Source of the DNA: DASYUM01 sp036001225
Lineage (GTDB): Bacteria > Methylomirabilota > Methylomirabilia > Rokubacteriales > DASRDR01
Direction of reading: 5' to 3'
Length of the DNA stretch: 35,600 nucleotides
Assembly (NCBI GenBank): GCA_036001225.1
Contig: DASYUM010000085.1
Span: 1 to 35,600, forward strand
Shown here piece by piece: positions 6,545 through 15,295 of this stretch. A program made the position numbers and the translations under genes. The notes beneath the pieces were generated by a model. That model worked only from the letters and a program-made list of their open reading frames with translations, had not been told where the DNA came from and ran no database searches. Every line of letters starts with the position of its first letter. The stretch's first letter is position 1.

Positions 6545-9315
6545 GGGGCGGTCCGGACGCGGAGCGTCGTCAGACGCACCTGGTCGTGCGCGTGGGACAG
6601 CGCCGTCTCGACGGGGAGCCGCTTCCCGGTGCGCGGGTTCCAGAGCCCGACCTCGATCGCGTACTCTCCGGCCGGGAGCGTTCGCGGGAGCCGGATGCGC
6701 GCGCGCTCGCGGACCAGCTCTCCGGCCACCCACCGGCTGGTGGGATGGCGCCCGTCCAGCGGTTGGTGGTCCTGCTGGAAGCGGATCTCGCCGTCGCGGA
6801 CGAAGTGGACGAAGACCGCGAGGTTCTCCGCCGCCGGCGCCAGCGCCTGCCAGTAGTACGCGAGGGCCAGCTCGTCGCCGGCCCGCGGCGCCGGTGGCTC
6901 GAGCCCGTAGCCCAGGAGCCGGACGACGCGCCCGAATCGCGCCTCGGCCCGCACGGGCGGCGCGTACTCGTCGGCGAGCCGGTGGGCCAGGCGCTCGGCG
7001 GCGGCGGGCGCCCCGTGCTGCTGGTAGAGGTCGCGCAGGCGACGCAGCGGCTCGCTGTGCTGGCCGTCGGCCGCGGCCGTCCCCTCGACGAGCGCCTCGT
7101 ACTGGCGCACCGCCCGCGTCCACTGCCCGAGCGCTTCGAAGACGAGCCCGCGCCGGTACGGATCGCTCCCGGCGATCGGGAGGCCCGCCCGGGCATAGAC
7201 GTTCACCATCGCCCAGTGCGCGGCCTCCAGCTCGGGGTCGAGCCCGACCGCCCGCTCGTAGCGGGCGAGCGCGGCGCCCCACTCGCCGGCCTGCTCGTGG
7301 CGGCGCCCCTCGGCCAGGCGCGTCGCCGCCTCGCGGCCGGCCGGCACCCCCTCGGGTCCCGCTTCGTAGACGAACAGCTCGGCGATGCCCCACCACTCGG
7401 CGGGGTTGGCGCCGGTCTGGGTGATCCGGAGATGGCGCACCGGCCGGGGCGCGAAGCGGGTGACGATCCGGCCGCCGTCCTCCATCCGGGGTTGGCCGTC
7501 GCGCCACCGGAGTGTGAACTCGAGATCGGGGACCACGGCCACCGCGTCCCACCCGCGTCCATCGGGCGAGACCTCGATCCGATATCCGGCGGGGACGCCG
7601 ATTCCGGGGCGGACCGGCAGGACCGTCAGGCCCGCGACGACGGTGGTCGCGCCGAGGTCCACGCGATACCACATCCCGGGGCGGATGAACGCCTCGCTCA
7701 GCCACGCGGTGTCCGCGTCCCGGTCGAAGGCGCGGGCGACGCCCGAGCCCGGGGGGTCGCTCGTCGCCTGCCACTGGCTCGGCCGCAGGCTCGCCAGCGG
7801 TTCGCCGGCCGGCGGCTGGAAATCGTAGAAGACCGCGAATTCCCCGACGTCCTGCCGCCGGTATCGGGCGCCGATCGCGGCCAGGCTCGCTTCGAGCCGG
7901 GTCGGCGTCAGCTCGACCCGCGGCGAGGTCACGTAGGCGATCCGGGGGGCCGCGTCCACCCACTCGAGGTAGGGGCGATAGCGCTCGGCCAAGGGGTCGG
8001 TGGCGATGACTCGCTCCTGCGTCTGGAGTGTGAGCCGCCCGGCGATCCGCTCGGGGGCGTAGACGCGCGTCAGGCCTTCCGCCTGGAGGAACGCGACGAG
8101 GGGCTCGGGCCGCCACCAGTCCACCTGGCGCGCGTGCTCGAAGTACCCGGCGGTCTTGGCCAGGGCCAGGCCGTTGTTGAGGAGGACCAGGAGGAGGCTC
8201 GCGATCGCCAGAAGCCGCGACCAGCGCCAGAGCCGAAGGAGCGCGAGGCCGGTCAGGATCGGGATGGCGGAGTAGAGGGGGAAGAGATGGCGGTTGGTGA
8301 AGACGACCTGTCCGCTCAGCGAAGATGCGAGGAGGTGGCAGAGGGCGAAGAGCAGGAGGAGCAGGACACCGCGACGCCGCCGAACCCCGGCCGACTCCTC
8401 CCCCGACGTCCGGCGCGTCAGGTCCCAGAGCAGGATCGCCAACAGGACGAGGTAGACGGCGCCGGCGGCCGCGGAGAGCACGGGGACCGGATCGACGAGG
8501 ACCCCGCGCACCCCGGCGATCTCGAGCGAGAGCCGGAAGACCCGCCCCAGCCCGCGCCAGAAATCGCCGGCGGCGCCGCGCCGGAAGAGGACGAACGTCC
8601 AGAAGTCGTTCTTCGCGTTGAAGATCCAGGACGGCAGGCTCCCGAGGAAAAACCCCAGCGGGAGCCACACCACCTGGGGAGACCAGAACCGGACGCTCAC
8701 CACGAGGAAGAGGCCGGCGGCGGCCAGATAGGAGAGGATCATCGGATTGATCCACCAGCCGAGGCCCGCCAGGAGTCCGAGGACGAGGAGCTGGCGGCCG
8801 CGGCGCCGGCCTTCCGGCTGGCCGGTCACGAGCTGGAGGGTCAGCAGCAGGATCAGACTGCCGATGACCACGACCTCCATGTAGCCCATCATCGCGTAGT
8901 TGCCGTAGATGGGCAGCAACGGAGGGCTCAGCGCCACCAGGAGGGCGCTCAGCAGCCCTCCGGGCCAACCCGCCACCCACCGCCCGGTGAGAAACGCGAT
9001 GACGATGAGCAGGCAGGAGAAGCCGAACACCGCGAGCTTCCCGGTCAGCAGCGAGACGCCGACCGCGGCGTAGACCAGGGCGGTGAGATAGGCCTCCATC
9101 GTCCCCTGATACGCGATCAGGTACCAGAAGGCGGGAAACTCCCCGCGCAGGATGTGAAGCCCCATCAGGGTCGGGATGGTCTCGTCCACGGTCAGCCGCT
9201 GGGGCCATTGGAGGAGCAGCGCGAGGCGGATGGCGACGCCGACGAGGACCACGCTCGCCAACGCCGCGAGGCGAGTCCAACGCCGCGGGCGGCTCCGATC
9301 GTCGAAACCGACCAT
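6541..9315 (-). CDS. GT39-like membrane protein with discoidin, TPR and beta-sandwich modules (paralogue 2)
   Basis: 924 residues from ATG at 9315. It is the first gene of its unit, with a hairpin element beginning 16 nt upstream, and it overlaps the next gene by GTGA. The order of modules matches the neighbouring paralogues: a GT39-like membrane module over about residues 1-390, a soluble linker (LTRVYAPERIAGRLTLQTQE), a discoidin-like domain near 505-650 (SPDGRGWDAV, HLRITQTGANPAEWWGIAEL), TPR-like helices near 660-745 (ARYERAVGLDPELEAAHWAM) and a beta-sandwich near 795-920 (YYWQAL, DHQPLDGRHPTSRW, VGLWNPRTGKRLPV). Of the four paralogues only this one keeps acidic residues at both positions compared in the first loop: Asp44-Glu45 (TVDETIP) and Glu74 (YQGTMEAYL). 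It is therefore the best candidate for a canonical lipid-linked-sugar transferase. The substrate is unknown. Confidence 0.82.
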   Translation of the reverse strand: MVGFDDRSRPRRWTRLAALASVVLVGVAIRLALLLQWPQRLTVDETIPTLMGLHILRGEFPAFWYLIAYQGTMEAYLTALVYAAVGVSLLTGKLAVFGFSCLLIVIAFLTGRWVAGWPGGLLSALLVALSPPLLPIYGNYAMMGYMEVVVIGSLILLLTLQLVTGQPEGRRRGRQLLVLGLLAGLGWWINPMILSYLAAAGLFLVVSVRFWSPQVVWLPLGFFLGSLPSWIFNAKNDFWTFVLFRRGAAGDFWRGLGRVFRLSLEIAGVRGVLVDPVPVLSAAAGAVYLVLLAILLWDLTRRTSGEESAGVRRRRGVLLLLLFALCHLLASSLSGQVVFTNRHLFPLYSAIPILTGLALLRLWRWSRLLAIASLLLVLLNNGLALAKTAGYFEHARQVDWWRPEPLVAFLQAEGLTRVYAPERIAGRLTLQTQERVIATDPLAERYRPYLEWVDAAPRIAYVTSPRVELTPTRLEASLAAIGARYRRQDVGEFAVFYDFQPPAGEPLASLRPSQWQATSDPPGSGVARAFDRDADTAWLSEAFIRPGMWYRVDLGATTVVAGLTVLPVRPGIGVPAGYRIEVSPDGRGWDAVAVVPDLEFTLRWRDGQPRMEDGGRIVTRFAPRPVRHLRITQTGANPAEWWGIAELFVYEAGPEGVPAGREAATRLAEGRRHEQAGEWGAALARYERAVGLDPELEAAHWAMVNVYARAGLPIAGSDPYRRGLVFEALGQWTRAVRQYEALVEGTAAADGQHSEPLRRLRDLYQQHGAPAAAERLAHRLADEYAPPVRAEARFGRVVRLLGYGLEPPAPRAGDELALAYYWQALAPAAENLAVFVHFVRDGEIRFQQDHQPLDGRHPTSRWVAGELVRERARIRLPRTLPAGEYAIEVGLWNPRTGKRLPVETALSHAHDQVRLTTLRVRTAP

Positions 9316-9331
9316 CCCGACCTAGTTTCCT

Positions 9332-9407
9332 CGGAGGGGGCCTCGACGGCCCCCTCCGAAACCTCCCCCCAGGAGAGGTGGCGGCGGCAAAGCCGCCGCT
9401 CGGTGCG
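9332..9407 (-). repeat. Structured intergenic element, short form (copy A)
   Basis: Two perfect hairpins lie between the 9465-12236 and 6541-9315 genes. The first pairs 9332-9342 with 9348-9358 (11 bp, 5-nt loop) and starts 16 nt upstream of the 9315 ATG. The second pairs 9381-9388 with 9392-9399 (8 bp, AAA loop). A conserved CCTCCCCCCAGGA spacer separates them. The two longer copies near 26.4 and 27.8 kb keep the same hairpin positions with different but still paired bases. This copy lacks their central block of about 70 bp. Confidence 0.75.
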
Positions 9408-9464
9408 GAACTTGTCCGACAGGGCGATTCGGCGTCACGCTGCGCTCCGTCATCCGACAGGCTA

Positions 9465-12236
9465 CTAGGGTGCCACCACGTCGAGGACGGCGACGACCGC
9501 CTCCCGCGACGGCGTCGGCAGGCCGAACCGCCAGACCCGGAGCGCGCGCCGGGCGCCGACTGGCCTGACACTCAGGCGGATCTCGTAGCGCGCCGGCAGG
9601 GCGTCGGGCGGGACGTCGATGACGAACTCCTCCCTCACGCGTTCGCCGGCGAGCCACTGGACCCGCGCGACCGCGTCGCCGAGTGGCCGGCCGCCGGAGT
9701 CGAAGCGCCGCTCGGCGCCCTTGAAGACGAAACCGACTTCGTACGCGCCGTCGAGCGGCGCCAGCGCCTCCCAGTATGCCCGCAGCCGAAGGCGCTGGCC
9801 GGGCGCGACCCGGGCCGGCTCCAGGGCCAGGCCGAGGAACCGGAGCCGCCGCCCGAACGTCACGCCGCTCGGGATCGGCGGCGTGAACTGCGCCCGCAGC
9901 CGCCCTTCCAGCTCCCGGGCCTGCGTCGTCTCGCCCGCCGACCGAGCCACTCGAAGTCGGCCTTCCCAGGGCGAAGAGCGCGCGAACCCGTCGCCGGTGT
10001 CCCGCCCGGCCGTCTCGTACTCCTCGGCCGCCGTCCGCCAGGCGCCGATCCGCGCGAAGGCGGCGGCGCGGCCGGGATCGCCGGGGGGCGGAATCCCGAG
10101 TCGGGCGAGGACCACGGCCAGCCGGTGGTGCGCCTCCTCCAGCTCCGGGTCGGCGCGGGTCGCCCGGGTGTACGCGGCCAGGATCGCATCCCAGTCCACG
10201 CCGGCCCGGAAGTGCCAGAGGTCGCGGGCCACCGGGCTGGCGCCGACGAACTGCCATCCCGCCCGCCGTTCGAGCCGCTCGCCCGCCTCCAGCGCCGGCC
10301 GGCCGGGCGACGGCCGGCCGCCCCCACCCTCCTCGTCGAGGAAGATCTCGCCGATCGACCACCAGAAGAAGGCGTCGTGACCGGTCTCGGTGAGCCGTAG
10401 CTGCCGCGCCTCGACGGCGGGAAAGCTCGCTCGGAGGCGCCCGCTCTGGTCCAGGCGCGGCTGGGCGCCCCGCCAGTGAAGGCCGGGCAGCGTCTCGGCC
10501 ACGCGTACGACCTCGGTCCAGCGCCGGCCGTCGGCCGAGACCTCGACGCGATAGCCGCGGGGTGCCCCGTCGAGAACCGGGCCCGGGTGGAGGGCGAGGC
10601 CGGTCAGCCGGTGCGGCCGGCCGAGGTCCAGCTCGTAGGCGAGACCCGGGCGCTGCGCTTCTCCGCTGCCCCACCACGTCGCCGCGTCGCGATCGTACGC
10701 CCGGTCGGCCCCCTCCGTCCGCGGGCGGCCCCGACCCGACCACCCGGTGGCCGGGATCGGATGAGACGGCGGCGGCGGGTGGAAATCGTAAAAGACCACG
10801 AAGCCGTCCACCTCCTGCGTCTGGAACGTCCCGCCGAGGGCCCGGAGGTTCTCCTCCAGCGTGGCCGGATCGGGCAGCTTGAGGGTGCGGTGGGCCACCA
10901 GCGCCACCGCCGGCGCCCGCTCGACCGCGTCCAGGTACTCGGCGCTTCGAAAGCCATACCAGTCGGACGCCACGATCGCTTCCCGGCTGTCGAAGGTGAG
11001 CTTGAGCGAGATCCGGAAATGGGCGTAGACGTGCGAGAGCCCGTGGTCGCGCAGGAACGCGATGAGGCCGCCGGTCGGCGGCCGGGCCTGCGCCTCGAGA
11101 TGTCCGGGCTGACGCGAATCCAGCCAGTCGCGCAGGCTGTCCTGGGCGTGCAGCCCCAGGATGGCGAGGCCCACCAGCAAGCCAGGGACGAAGCCGACCG
11201 CGCGCCGAACCGCGACCGTATAGTGGGCGAGCAGCGCCGGCAGGATGCCGTAGAGCGGAAAGAGGTACTTGAAGCCGCCCACGCTCCGATAGCCGGAGGC
11301 CGCGTCCACCACGATGACGGCGACGGCGGTGAGGCTCAGCAGCGCCGGCGGCCCCAGCGCGCGGGGCGTCCACAGCACCCGGCCCGTCTCGTAGAGGAGC
11401 AGCGCCGCCGCCGGAAGGTACACGACCGCCATGACGACTCCCACGGCCTGATTGGCGACCGGGGCGGCCCAGGGGCCGGAGGCGCCGAGGGTGAACGGGA
11501 GGTCGCTCCGCAGGATATCGCCGAGGCTCCCCCAGATCTCGGCCAGCCGCGTCCCGCGGACGAGCCCGAACGTGGCCGGGCGGCCCACGTTGTAGACCCA
11601 GAACGGCAGGCTGCCGACCACGAAGCCGACCAGCGCGAGCCCGCCCTCCCTCCGGAGCCGATCCGCGGGTCGCCGCGCGAGGAGGAGCACGCCGGCGCCG
11701 AGGAGGTAGGAAACCAGCAGGGGCTGGCTCCACCACGCCAGCCCGCCGATCAGACCGAGGACGAACGCCCGCGCCCCGTCCGGTCGGTCTTCGCGGACGA
11801 GGCGGAGCGCGAGGAGGAGGCACAGCGCGCCGAGGATCGGGATCTCGGGATAGGGGTCCTTGGCGCTCACGCCCATGTGGAGCAGGGCCAGCGGGGGCAG
11901 CGCAGCGTAGAGGACGGCCACCCGGGCCGTCGGCGCGTCGTAGGCCGCGCGGGCGAGCCGGTAGCTGACCGGTATCAGCAGGAGCGAGAGGCCGAGCGGC
12001 ACCAGCCGCAGCGTGGTGGGCGAGGAGTCGAAGACGGCGAACGGCACGCTGACCAGGTACGCGCCCAGCGTGCCCGCGTAGTCCTGCCCCCAGTAGAAGA
12101 TCGGGAACTCCCCCTGCAGGACGTGGCGGGCCATGAGGCCGTTGACGGCCTCGTCGTAGTGGATCTCGGGGAGCCGCGCCAGCTGGGAGAGCCGGAGCAG
12201 GAGGCCGAGCGCGAAGAGGAGGCCGAGCGCGATCAC
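9465..12236 (-). CDS. GT39-like membrane protein with discoidin, TPR and divergent beta-sandwich modules (paralogue 3)
   Basis: 923 residues from a GTG start that overlaps the upstream TGA as GTGA. Upstream in-frame starts lie deep inside the preceding gene. Residues 1-375 are the GT39-like membrane module, with YDEAVNGLMARHVLQGEFPIF (Asp28-Glu29) and YAGTLGAY, where Gly58 replaces the acidic residue of paralogue 2. Residues 385-490 are the shared soluble linker (LSHVYAHFRISLKLTFDSRE). Residues 495-635 are discoidin-like (VSADGRRWTEVV, LRLTETGHDAFFWWSIGEI). Residues 680-745 are TPR-like (YTRATRADPELEEAHHRLAV). Residues 793-920 align with the beta-sandwich of the others (AYWEALAP) but lack the DHxPLxGxxPTSRW segment. 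It is the last gene of its unit and is followed by intergenic hairpin element copy A. Outward-facing glycan transfer is inferred from the family. Confidence 0.78.
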   Translation of the reverse strand: MIALGLLFALGLLLRLSQLARLPEIHYDEAVNGLMARHVLQGEFPIFYWGQDYAGTLGAYLVSVPFAVFDSSPTTLRLVPLGLSLLLIPVSYRLARAAYDAPTARVAVLYAALPPLALLHMGVSAKDPYPEIPILGALCLLLALRLVREDRPDGARAFVLGLIGGLAWWSQPLLVSYLLGAGVLLLARRPADRLRREGGLALVGFVVGSLPFWVYNVGRPATFGLVRGTRLAEIWGSLGDILRSDLPFTLGASGPWAAPVANQAVGVVMAVVYLPAAALLLYETGRVLWTPRALGPPALLSLTAVAVIVVDAASGYRSVGGFKYLFPLYGILPALLAHYTVAVRRAVGFVPGLLVGLAILGLHAQDSLRDWLDSRQPGHLEAQARPPTGGLIAFLRDHGLSHVYAHFRISLKLTFDSREAIVASDWYGFRSAEYLDAVERAPAVALVAHRTLKLPDPATLEENLRALGGTFQTQEVDGFVVFYDFHPPPPSHPIPATGWSGRGRPRTEGADRAYDRDAATWWGSGEAQRPGLAYELDLGRPHRLTGLALHPGPVLDGAPRGYRVEVSADGRRWTEVVRVAETLPGLHWRGAQPRLDQSGRLRASFPAVEARQLRLTETGHDAFFWWSIGEIFLDEEGGGGRPSPGRPALEAGERLERRAGWQFVGASPVARDLWHFRAGVDWDAILAAYTRATRADPELEEAHHRLAVVLARLGIPPPGDPGRAAAFARIGAWRTAAEEYETAGRDTGDGFARSSPWEGRLRVARSAGETTQARELEGRLRAQFTPPIPSGVTFGRRLRFLGLALEPARVAPGQRLRLRAYWEALAPLDGAYEVGFVFKGAERRFDSGGRPLGDAVARVQWLAGERVREEFVIDVPPDALPARYEIRLSVRPVGARRALRVWRFGLPTPSREAVVAVLDVVAP

Positions 12237-15200
12237 GCCCCTTTCGCCTCGAGTGAAGCGGCCGTCCAGGTCGCCCCTTCCCGGATCCAGCCGTCGATGA
12301 CGTCGGCCAGCGCGTCGAGCGTGACCGGATCCCGCTCTTCCAGCTGGCGCTGGATCCCGAAGTAGTGATCGGCGTTGGGGATCGTCACGTAGGCCTTGGT
12401 CGCCCGGAGGCGGCGGTAGACGTCGCGGAGGAAGCGGAGGTCGCCTTCCGCCTCCAGCTCGCCGTCCACGAGGAGCACCGGGGGGCGGAAGGCGTGGGCC
12501 AGGTAGTTGTCGATCGTGATCGGGGCCACGATCGGCTCCACCAGTTCGAGCGGGAGCTCGGCGGGCGAAATCCCCATCTCGGCAGCCATTCGCTCCCGCA
12601 CGAGCTGCCGGCCGGCCGGGGACCCCAGCAGCCGCTCGTAGACCCGGCGGGCGGGCGAGATCGCCACCAGCGTCCCGACCCGGGGGTCGCGGGCGGCCAG
12701 CGCGATCGCCACGTCGGCGCCGAAGGAGTGCCCGACGACCGCGACGTCCCGGGCGCCGAGCCGCTGGCCGAGATACGCGATCGCGGCCGCCAGGTCGCGG
12801 GGGTAGTCGAGGTCGGCCGCCGAGGCGATTCGGGCCGGGCGCTCGGACTCCCCGTAGCCCCGGAAGTCGGGGGCCAGGACCCAGTAGCCCTTCCCGGCCA
12901 ACCGGCGCGCCAGCGTCTGGTAGAGCGCGTGCTTCCGCCCCAGCGGACTCGCGCCGTGGGCGAGGACGATGGCGGATCGTCCTCCGCCGGCGGGGATGAA
13001 GAGATCGGCCCGCAACGTCAGGCCCGCCCCCGGGAGGGTGACGGCCTCGGTTCGGTAGGCCCGGCCGACGCCGACCAGCGGACGCCACGCGGGACCGTCC
13101 CGGTCGCCCGCGTCGTCGAAGCGCGGGACCGGCGTGCCCCGACTCAGGCGCACCCAGTAGACGCCGACGCCGCGTGGGGATGGGTCCCTCGCGCCGTCAC
13201 CCTCCGGCCACCGCGTGGTCAGCGTGAGGATGTCGAGGGGGGTGGGCCCGGCGGTGAACGCCCGGGTCGGGAGGGAAAACTCGATCGTCCGCGCCTCGGG
13301 CCCCATCGCGGTCTCGCCGACCCGGTGGGTGCCGAGGGCGAAGGCCACGACCGGAGACCTGGGGTCCGGAGCCCGCCCGCGCAGCCGGACGGCCAGCCGC
13401 GTCCACGGCCCGCCCGATCCGGGAGCGGGCAGGAGCACCCGGGCCGCCGCCGCGGTCCCTCGCCACACGGCTCCGGTGGGTTCGATCTCGGGGGGACCGA
13501 AGCCCTCGGCCAGGAGGTCATCGTCCAGCAAGGTCTCGATCGCGAACTCTCGACCGAGCGGGCGGACGCGACGGGGAAAGGCCGGCGGCAGGTGGGGCAG
13601 CGGCCGGTCGGAGCTGAGTCGGAGCTCGGAGAACGGGGAGGTGACGAGCCGCTGGGGCACGAGGACATGGTTCACCCCGGCGGCCAGGCCGCGGGCGAGC
13701 GGCTCGCCGTTCACCAGGAGCCGCACCGCCTGATCCGGGGCCGGATGCCAGAGCCCTCCGGTGTCCAGGGTCAGCAGGTAGTCCGTCCGGAGCGGCGTCA
13801 GGAGCGCGACCGCCCGCTCCGGCGTCTCCTGCCGCTCGTAGATGAGGACTTCGTCGACGTGGGGGGGCGGATACCAGACGGCGTGGGTGAGGAGCAGCTC
13901 GGGCGTGTAGAAGCGGAGCCCGACCTTCTTGACCAAGCGGTAGGGAAGCTCGCCCGCGAAGAGCTGCCGTACGCGCCGCGCCTCCTTCGGGTTGCCGCCG
14001 TCCTCGAACAGGGGCCGCCGGTACCCCTGAGCCGAGAGAACCAGGTAGTTCGCCTTCCACTCGGCGAGGGTCGGGTACTCGGGCGGGACCCACGCCCACC
14101 AGACGGAGATGAACTCGCCGGGAGGCACGCGGGCCCGGAGCCACCGGCCCGCCCTCTCCAGGGGCTCCTCGACGAAGTACGACTGGACCGACGCGACCTG
14201 GACCGCCAGGTAGACCGCGATGACGGCGACCAGCGCGGCCGCCGCCGCGCGACCCGACAGCGGACCTCGAGTCGGGCGCGGCAGCCGCACGAAACCGTAG
14301 GCGGCGAACATCGCGACGAAGGGCACGAGGACCACCGCCTGCCGGGGGGCCCAGACGGCGAGCGTGGCCGCCTGGAGAGAGGCGGCCAGGGCGGTGACGG
14401 CGAACGGGACCTGGTCGTCGGCCAGCCAGTCCCGCCCGAGCCGCAGCGCCGCCCACTTGAGCCGGACGAAGCGGAAGACGCCGTAGGCCGCCAGCAGGAA
14501 GACCGGCAGGCCCACGCCGACGAGGAGCACCGCCAGGTACGCGAGCGGCAGGAGCAGTCGCTTCAGGCCCGCCGCGCGCCACTCGGGCAGCGCGACCAGG
14601 CGTTCCCAGGACACTCCGGGACCGAGCGAGAGGCCGCTGCCGACGAGGACGGCGAGGGCGACGGCGGCGAGGACCAGCAGCGCGTCGAGGACCCGGCGCC
14701 GCGATCGGCTCACCCACCAGGCGAGGGGGATCAGACTCATCGGCTGGAGGCGCAGGCTCGCCGCCACCCCCGTGCAGATCGCCGACCGGAGCGCGCTCCC
14801 GCGACTCCCGCGGGCCAGCGCGGTGTGGGCCGAGGCCAGCGCCGCGTAGAACCAGAAGGTGGCCGCGCTGTCGGGGACGGCGAGGTGGCTGTAGGTGACG
14901 TGGAGATCGGCCAGCGCGAGGAACAACGCGGCCAGGAGTCCGACCGTCTCGCTGGCGAAGAGCGCCCGCGCCAATCGGAAGACCACCAGCAGGGTGAGGA
15001 GGCCGTAGACCAGGCTCACGCCGCGGCCCACGAAGAAGCCGTAATGGGGCCAGTGCGTCAGGTCGGCGAGGCCCCCCTGCTCGAGGGCCGCGGTGAGGAC
15101 GCGGACGTGGACCTCCAGGCCGCGCGGGTACCCGCTGGTCGGCGGCTGGTCGAGCGTGGAGGGCAGCTCGTCGTGGTCGAGGACCACCACCTCGGTGCCG

Positions 15201-15295
15201 AAGAGGTGATAGCCCCAGAAGAGACCGGGGACGCGGGCGACCGTCGCCAGGAGGAGGATCAGCCCCAGGTAGGTGACGACCCGAGCGGACGTCAC
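12233..15295 (-). CDS. GT39-like membrane protein fused to a C-terminal alpha/beta-hydrolase
   Basis: 1020 residues from a GTG start that overlaps the upstream stop by GTGA. Residues 1 to about 420 are a multi-spanning GT-C module with VVLDHDELPSTLDQ in the first loop (Asp42-Glu43), as in GT39 enzymes. Residues about 430-745 are a soluble, beta-rich region I cannot assign. Residues 748-1020 are a complete-looking alpha/beta-hydrolase with oxyanion-loop region IVLAHGASPLGR, the PDFRGYGESE turn, nucleophile elbow VGHSFGAD (Ser857), a likely acid at Asp944 or Asp952 and NADHYFG (His977). It most resembles the dienelactone-hydrolase/S9-like esterase group. A joined transferase and esterase could add a sugar and remove an acyl group, or move acyl groups, on the same glycan. 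That coupling is inference. I know of no named family with this fusion. Confidence 0.8.
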   Translation of the reverse strand: MTSARVVTYLGLILLLATVARVPGLFWGYHLFGTEVVVLDHDELPSTLDQPPTSGYPRGLEVHVRVLTAALEQGGLADLTHWPHYGFFVGRGVSLVYGLLTLLVVFRLARALFASETVGLLAALFLALADLHVTYSHLAVPDSAATFWFYAALASAHTALARGSRGSALRSAICTGVAASLRLQPMSLIPLAWWVSRSRRRVLDALLVLAAVALAVLVGSGLSLGPGVSWERLVALPEWRAAGLKRLLLPLAYLAVLLVGVGLPVFLLAAYGVFRFVRLKWAALRLGRDWLADDQVPFAVTALAASLQAATLAVWAPRQAVVLVPFVAMFAAYGFVRLPRPTRGPLSGRAAAAALVAVIAVYLAVQVASVQSYFVEEPLERAGRWLRARVPPGEFISVWWAWVPPEYPTLAEWKANYLVLSAQGYRRPLFEDGGNPKEARRVRQLFAGELPYRLVKKVGLRFYTPELLLTHAVWYPPPHVDEVLIYERQETPERAVALLTPLRTDYLLTLDTGGLWHPAPDQAVRLLVNGEPLARGLAAGVNHVLVPQRLVTSPFSELRLSSDRPLPHLPPAFPRRVRPLGREFAIETLLDDDLLAEGFGPPEIEPTGAVWRGTAAAARVLLPAPGSGGPWTRLAVRLRGRAPDPRSPVVAFALGTHRVGETAMGPEARTIEFSLPTRAFTAGPTPLDILTLTTRWPEGDGARDPSPRGVGVYWVRLSRGTPVPRFDDAGDRDGPAWRPLVGVGRAYRTEAVTLPGAGLTLRADLFIPAGGGRSAIVLAHGASPLGRKHALYQTLARRLAGKGYWVLAPDFRGYGESERPARIASAADLDYPRDLAAAIAYLGQRLGARDVAVVGHSFGADVAIALAARDPRVGTLVAISPARRVYERLLGSPAGRQLVRERMAAEMGISPAELPLELVEPIVAPITIDNYLAHAFRPPVLLVDGELEAEGDLRFLRDVYRRLRATKAYVTIPNADHYFGIQRQLEERDPVTLDALADVIDGWIREGATWTAASLEAKGA

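Noticed and set aside
6545..9571. Extension of the 3761-6544 gene upstream to a 1936-residue protein
   Set aside because: The extra N-terminal about 1000 residues are an out-of-frame, low-complexity reading of the 6541-9315 gene. The GTG at 6544 overlapping the upstream stop gives the family start.
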